A DNA stretch of 8,673 nucleotides, taken from contig LUTY01000005.1 in NCBI GenBank assembly GCA_001640045.1, positions 1 through 8,673 on the forward strand. Direction: 5' to 3'. Every line of letters starts with the position of its first letter. Positions within the stretch are counted from its first letter, which is position 1. Below, in pieces: positions 7,108 to 8,673 of the stretch. Origin of the DNA: Candidatus Thiomargarita nelsonii (lineage in GTDB: Bacteria; Pseudomonadota; Gammaproteobacteria; Beggiatoales; Beggiatoaceae). The translations under genes and the position numbers were made by a program. A model generated the notes under the pieces. That model worked only from the letters and a program-made list of their open reading frames with translations. It did no database searches and was not told the DNA's origin.

Positions 7108-8147
7108 TAGCGAACCTCTAAATCTGCTTGGGTAATTAGTTCTAATTCCTCTTTATCATAAGCGGTTGCTATGACTTGATTTTCATCGCTTTTTAAAGCA
7201 CTTCGCCCAAGGTGAAATAGCATACCTTCAGTTTCATTTGCTTGTGTTGTTTCAATAAATGTCGTCACACAATCCCAACTATGCGTCGTAGCAAACACTT
7301 GAACATTTAAGTCTTTTGCCAGTTTGAAAATCAATTCCCATACTTTGGGTTGCACCGTGTAATGTAAGCCATTTTCAAATTCGTCAATGAGTAGAAAGCC
7401 ATCTTTTGCATTCACTAAAGTCAGCATCAGATGAAATGCGCGAGTTAAACCATCACCCATACTTTTCAGTGGGCGAGGTTCAGAATAGCCATCAAGACGT
7501 ACAATCGGAATAGGATTTTTACTAACCGTTAAAGCAATGTTTTGTATTTTGGGTTCAATAATTTGAAGCCCTTTAACGATAATGGGTTGTTTATCCGTTA
7601 AATTAATGCTATTCCAAAGAGCAGAGACTTTATCCTTATCAAGATAATGGGTAGGAACCAATCTAACCACTTGAGTTTTAAAATTTTCTTGATTATTTGG
7701 ATAATGTGGATGCAAATTCCAATCTCTCTCATCAAAGAATTTTATCAATTCACCATTTTTTAAAAATTCTGTCCATGAAGTACCTATCCTGTCGTCATTA
7801 CCACCATGTCGAGTTGTTAATCTATTTTGTTGTTGTTTATAAGAACCAATAACCATCATATCTTCATCAGGCATTGGAAAACAGTAATTGTAAAACAAGT
7901 TTATGAGGGGGCTTTTATAATAGCCCTCTATATCTGCCTCCGATAACGGGTCAATATTTTCTTCACGTCTGTCAAAAATTTCATGTAATACACTATCAGA
8001 GGCATTACTGGCGTATATTTGGATCGCCTCTAATAAACAACTCTTACCAGAATTATTCCGCCCAACAATCAAGTTGACGCGCCCCAAATGTTCAATTTTC
8101 AATTCTTTGAACAGACGGAAATTTTTAATATAAAGTGAATCTAGCAT
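7107..8147 (-). CDS. OLD/AAA15-like ABC-type ATPase
   Basis: A complete 346-residue cytosolic ATPase. Walker A is GRNNSGKS (residues 29-36) after the typical opening LYIKNFRLFKELKIEHLG. A signature-like SMGDGLTR lies at about 229-236, Walker B is FLLIDEFENGLH (251-262; Asp255, Glu256) and the switch His is in ATTHSWD (His289). This is the core of OLD-like/AAA15 ATPases without the fused C-terminal Toprim nuclease. Such ATPases usually work with a separately encoded Toprim-type effector, as in PARIS and related two-gene defence modules. The next gene begins like that partner but is cut short, so the ATPase may be an orphan. All ATPase motifs are intact. ATG 8147 is the first ATG after in-frame TAA 8162-8160. 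It lacks a Shine-Dalgarno sequence, and the region is shared with the jetA start. Exact defence family unassigned. Confidence 0.88.
   Translation of the reverse strand: MLDSLYIKNFRLFKELKIEHLGRVNLIVGRNNSGKSCLLEAIQIYASNASDSVLHEIFDRREENIDPLSEADIEGYYKSPLINLFYNYCFPMPDEDMMVIGSYKQQQNRLTTRHGGNDDRIGTSWTEFLKNGELIKFFDERDWNLHPHYPNNQENFKTQVVRLVPTHYLDKDKVSALWNSINLTDKQPIIVKGLQIIEPKIQNIALTVSKNPIPIVRLDGYSEPRPLKSMGDGLTRAFHLMLTLVNAKDGFLLIDEFENGLHYTVQPKVWELIFKLAKDLNVQVFATTHSWDCVTTFIETTQANETEGMLFHLGRSALKSDENQVIATAYDKEELELITQADLEVR
7115..7119 (-). promoter_or_regulatory. Ribosome binding site of the truncated Toprim-like partner
   Basis: AGAGG, seven bases before ATG 7107, inside the last codons of the ATPase gene. 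It supports the view that a real second gene once followed the ATPase in the same transcript. Confidence 0.55.
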
Positions 8148-8162
8148 ATCAGTTATCAGTTA
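8134..8162. repeat. 29-bp direct repeat, copy 2, covering the ATPase gene start
   Basis: Same orientation as 6843-6871, with two mismatches. It carries TAACTGA heptamers directly before the ATG and then codons for MLDSL. Opening residues of the form MLxSLxIxNFR are natural for AAA15 ATPases, so this copy may be the original and the jetA copy secondary. Confidence 0.85.
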
Positions 8163-8175
8163 ATTTATTCAGTCT

Positions 8176-8232
8176 TCGCTAGATGTCCAAGATAAATCTT
8201 GGACTCCTACCAAAATTTTTTGTGGCTAGCGA
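8176..8232. repeat. Nested palindromic element between the right-edge gene and the ATPase gene
   Basis: The outer arms TCGCTAG (8176-8182) and CTAGCGA (8226-8232) are perfect inverted repeats. Inside is a perfect 9-bp hairpin, GTCCAAGAT (8185-8193) and ATCTTGGAC (8196-8204) with a 2-base loop, and then a weaker pairing CCAAAA/TTGTGG (8210-8225). The right outer arm contains the TAG stop of the neighbouring gene. No T-run follows the hairpin on the minus strand, so it is not a classical terminator; a REP/MITE-like small mobile or structural element fits better. Confidence 0.6.
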
Positions 8233-8672
8233 TTTTGGGGAATTAATTTTTCTTCTCTCATTTTTTGTATCATAAAAGCCGGCGGTTTTCTAACAGATAA
8301 CGCGAAAATGAATTCCAATTGTTTCATATTGAATTCAATTTCATTGCGTAAAATTTCACCTAAGTATTTTTTGGTTTGTGGATTATTATCCACAAAATAA
8401 CGATTGACAATATTTTTTATCCCTCCCATTGCCACTTCTATATCCAGTTTTTTTAGGTATGGTATATAAGGCTCAGGTAAAACTCTATTTTTTAAATAAC
8501 TATTCTGTTTAAAATCCTCTGACAGTTTGAAATTCATCGAAATATCTTTATACAAAATAATTTCTTGATGCAGAAATAAACTACAAATACCATCCGCTGA
8601 AAGCTTGGACTTTGTATTGTTGTCCTCGACTAAAAGCGCGGTATTTAGGAGTCCACCTTCGGTTTGGACGAG
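8226..8672 (-). CDS. Unrecognised protein, C-terminal 148 residues (5' end beyond right edge)
   Basis: The frame is open from the right edge to TAG 8228-8226 (148 codons), so the gene most likely enters from outside the window. The visible part includes GGLLNTALLVEDN, LSADGICSLFLHQEIILYKD, FKLSEDFKQNSYLKNRVLP and a C-terminal helical segment KQLEFIFALSVRKPPAFMI ending KLIPQNR. It is soluble, with no membrane segment, no signal and no catalytic motif that I recognise. Alternative starts inside the window are TTG 8555 (109 residues) or ATG 8537 (103 residues), each with only weak ribosome binding potential, so the longer open frame is preferred. It lies on the same strand as the ATPase and ends 78 bp before it, with the palindromic element between. 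I do not recognise the family; the association with defence genes is by position only. Confidence 0.55.
   Translation of the reverse strand, partial: LVQTEGGLLNTALLVEDNNTKSKLSADGICSLFLHQEIILYKDISMNFKLSEDFKQNSYLKNRVLPEPYIPYLKKLDIEVAMGGIKNIVNRYFVDNNPQTKKYLGEILRNEIEFNMKQLEFIFALSVRKPPAFMIQKMREEKLIPQNR
8646..8669. repeat. Second small hairpin related to the palindromic element
   Basis: TAGGAGTCCA (8646-8655) recurs on the opposite strand at 8200-8209, and both copies pair with a TTGGAC arm (here 8664-8669) around a different loop. Shared stem bases with different loops suggest two inverted members of one short palindromic family, though the match is short and this copy lies within an open reading frame. 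Confidence 0.35.
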
Positions 8673-8673
8673 T

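Noticed and set aside
8185..8204. Hairpin read as an intrinsic terminator for the right-edge gene
   Set aside because: No U-tract follows it in the minus-strand transcript; the next bases are ATCTAGCG.
1..8673. CRISPR array, tRNA or rRNA genes, and insertion sequence transposases
   Set aside because: No regularly spaced repeats, no cloverleaf-like or ribosomal sequence and no transposase motifs were seen on either strand.

Overview
The window is bacterial, AT-rich (roughly 40% GC by eye) and gene-dense, with every supportable gene on the minus strand. It reads as a defence-type accessory region. The organism cannot be identified securely. The protein style, the use of TTA/CAA/GAA codons and the heptamer repeats of the TAACTGA type near gene starts would fit a gammaproteobacterium such as a Thiotrichales/Beggiatoa-like sulfur bacterium, but this is only an impression.

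Layout in transcription order, from right to left. (1) 8672-8226: the C-terminal part of an unrecognised protein that enters from the right edge. Its stop codon lies inside a nested palindromic element (8176-8232). (2) 8147-7107: a complete 346-residue OLD/AAA15-like ABC ATPase. (3) 7107-7021: a 28-codon stub that overlaps the ATPase stop as TAATG and begins like a Toprim-type partner (LLVEGQD), then ends. It is followed by about 150 bp of decayed reading frame, so the two-gene ATPase/nuclease pair looks broken. (4) 6856-1: a Wadjet (JetABCD, MksFEBG-like) plasmid-defence operon. It consists of jetA (kleisin-like), jetB (KITE/MksE-like), jetC (a 1452-residue SMC-like ATPase) and the first 130 codons of jetD, which runs off the left edge.

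The Wadjet genes are tightly coupled: 2 bp between jetA and jetB, an ATGA overlap between jetB and jetC, and an ATGA overlap between jetC and jetD. In characterised Wadjet systems the SMC-like JetC with kleisin JetA and KITE JetB forms a loop-extruding complex that senses small circular DNA, and JetD cuts it. Here jetA is split: the first 357 codons end in TGA at 5785-5783, and 107 further codons continue in the next frame up to jetB. A single extra T in a TTT run would explain this, giving a 464-residue JetA if repaired.

The most unusual sequence feature is a 29-bp direct repeat (27 of 29 identical) that covers the start codon and first five codons (MLDSL) of both the ATPase gene and jetA. 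It carries TAACTGA heptamers where a ribosome binding site would be expected. The two copies bracket the ATPase cassette, which suggests recombination or cassette exchange at gene starts.
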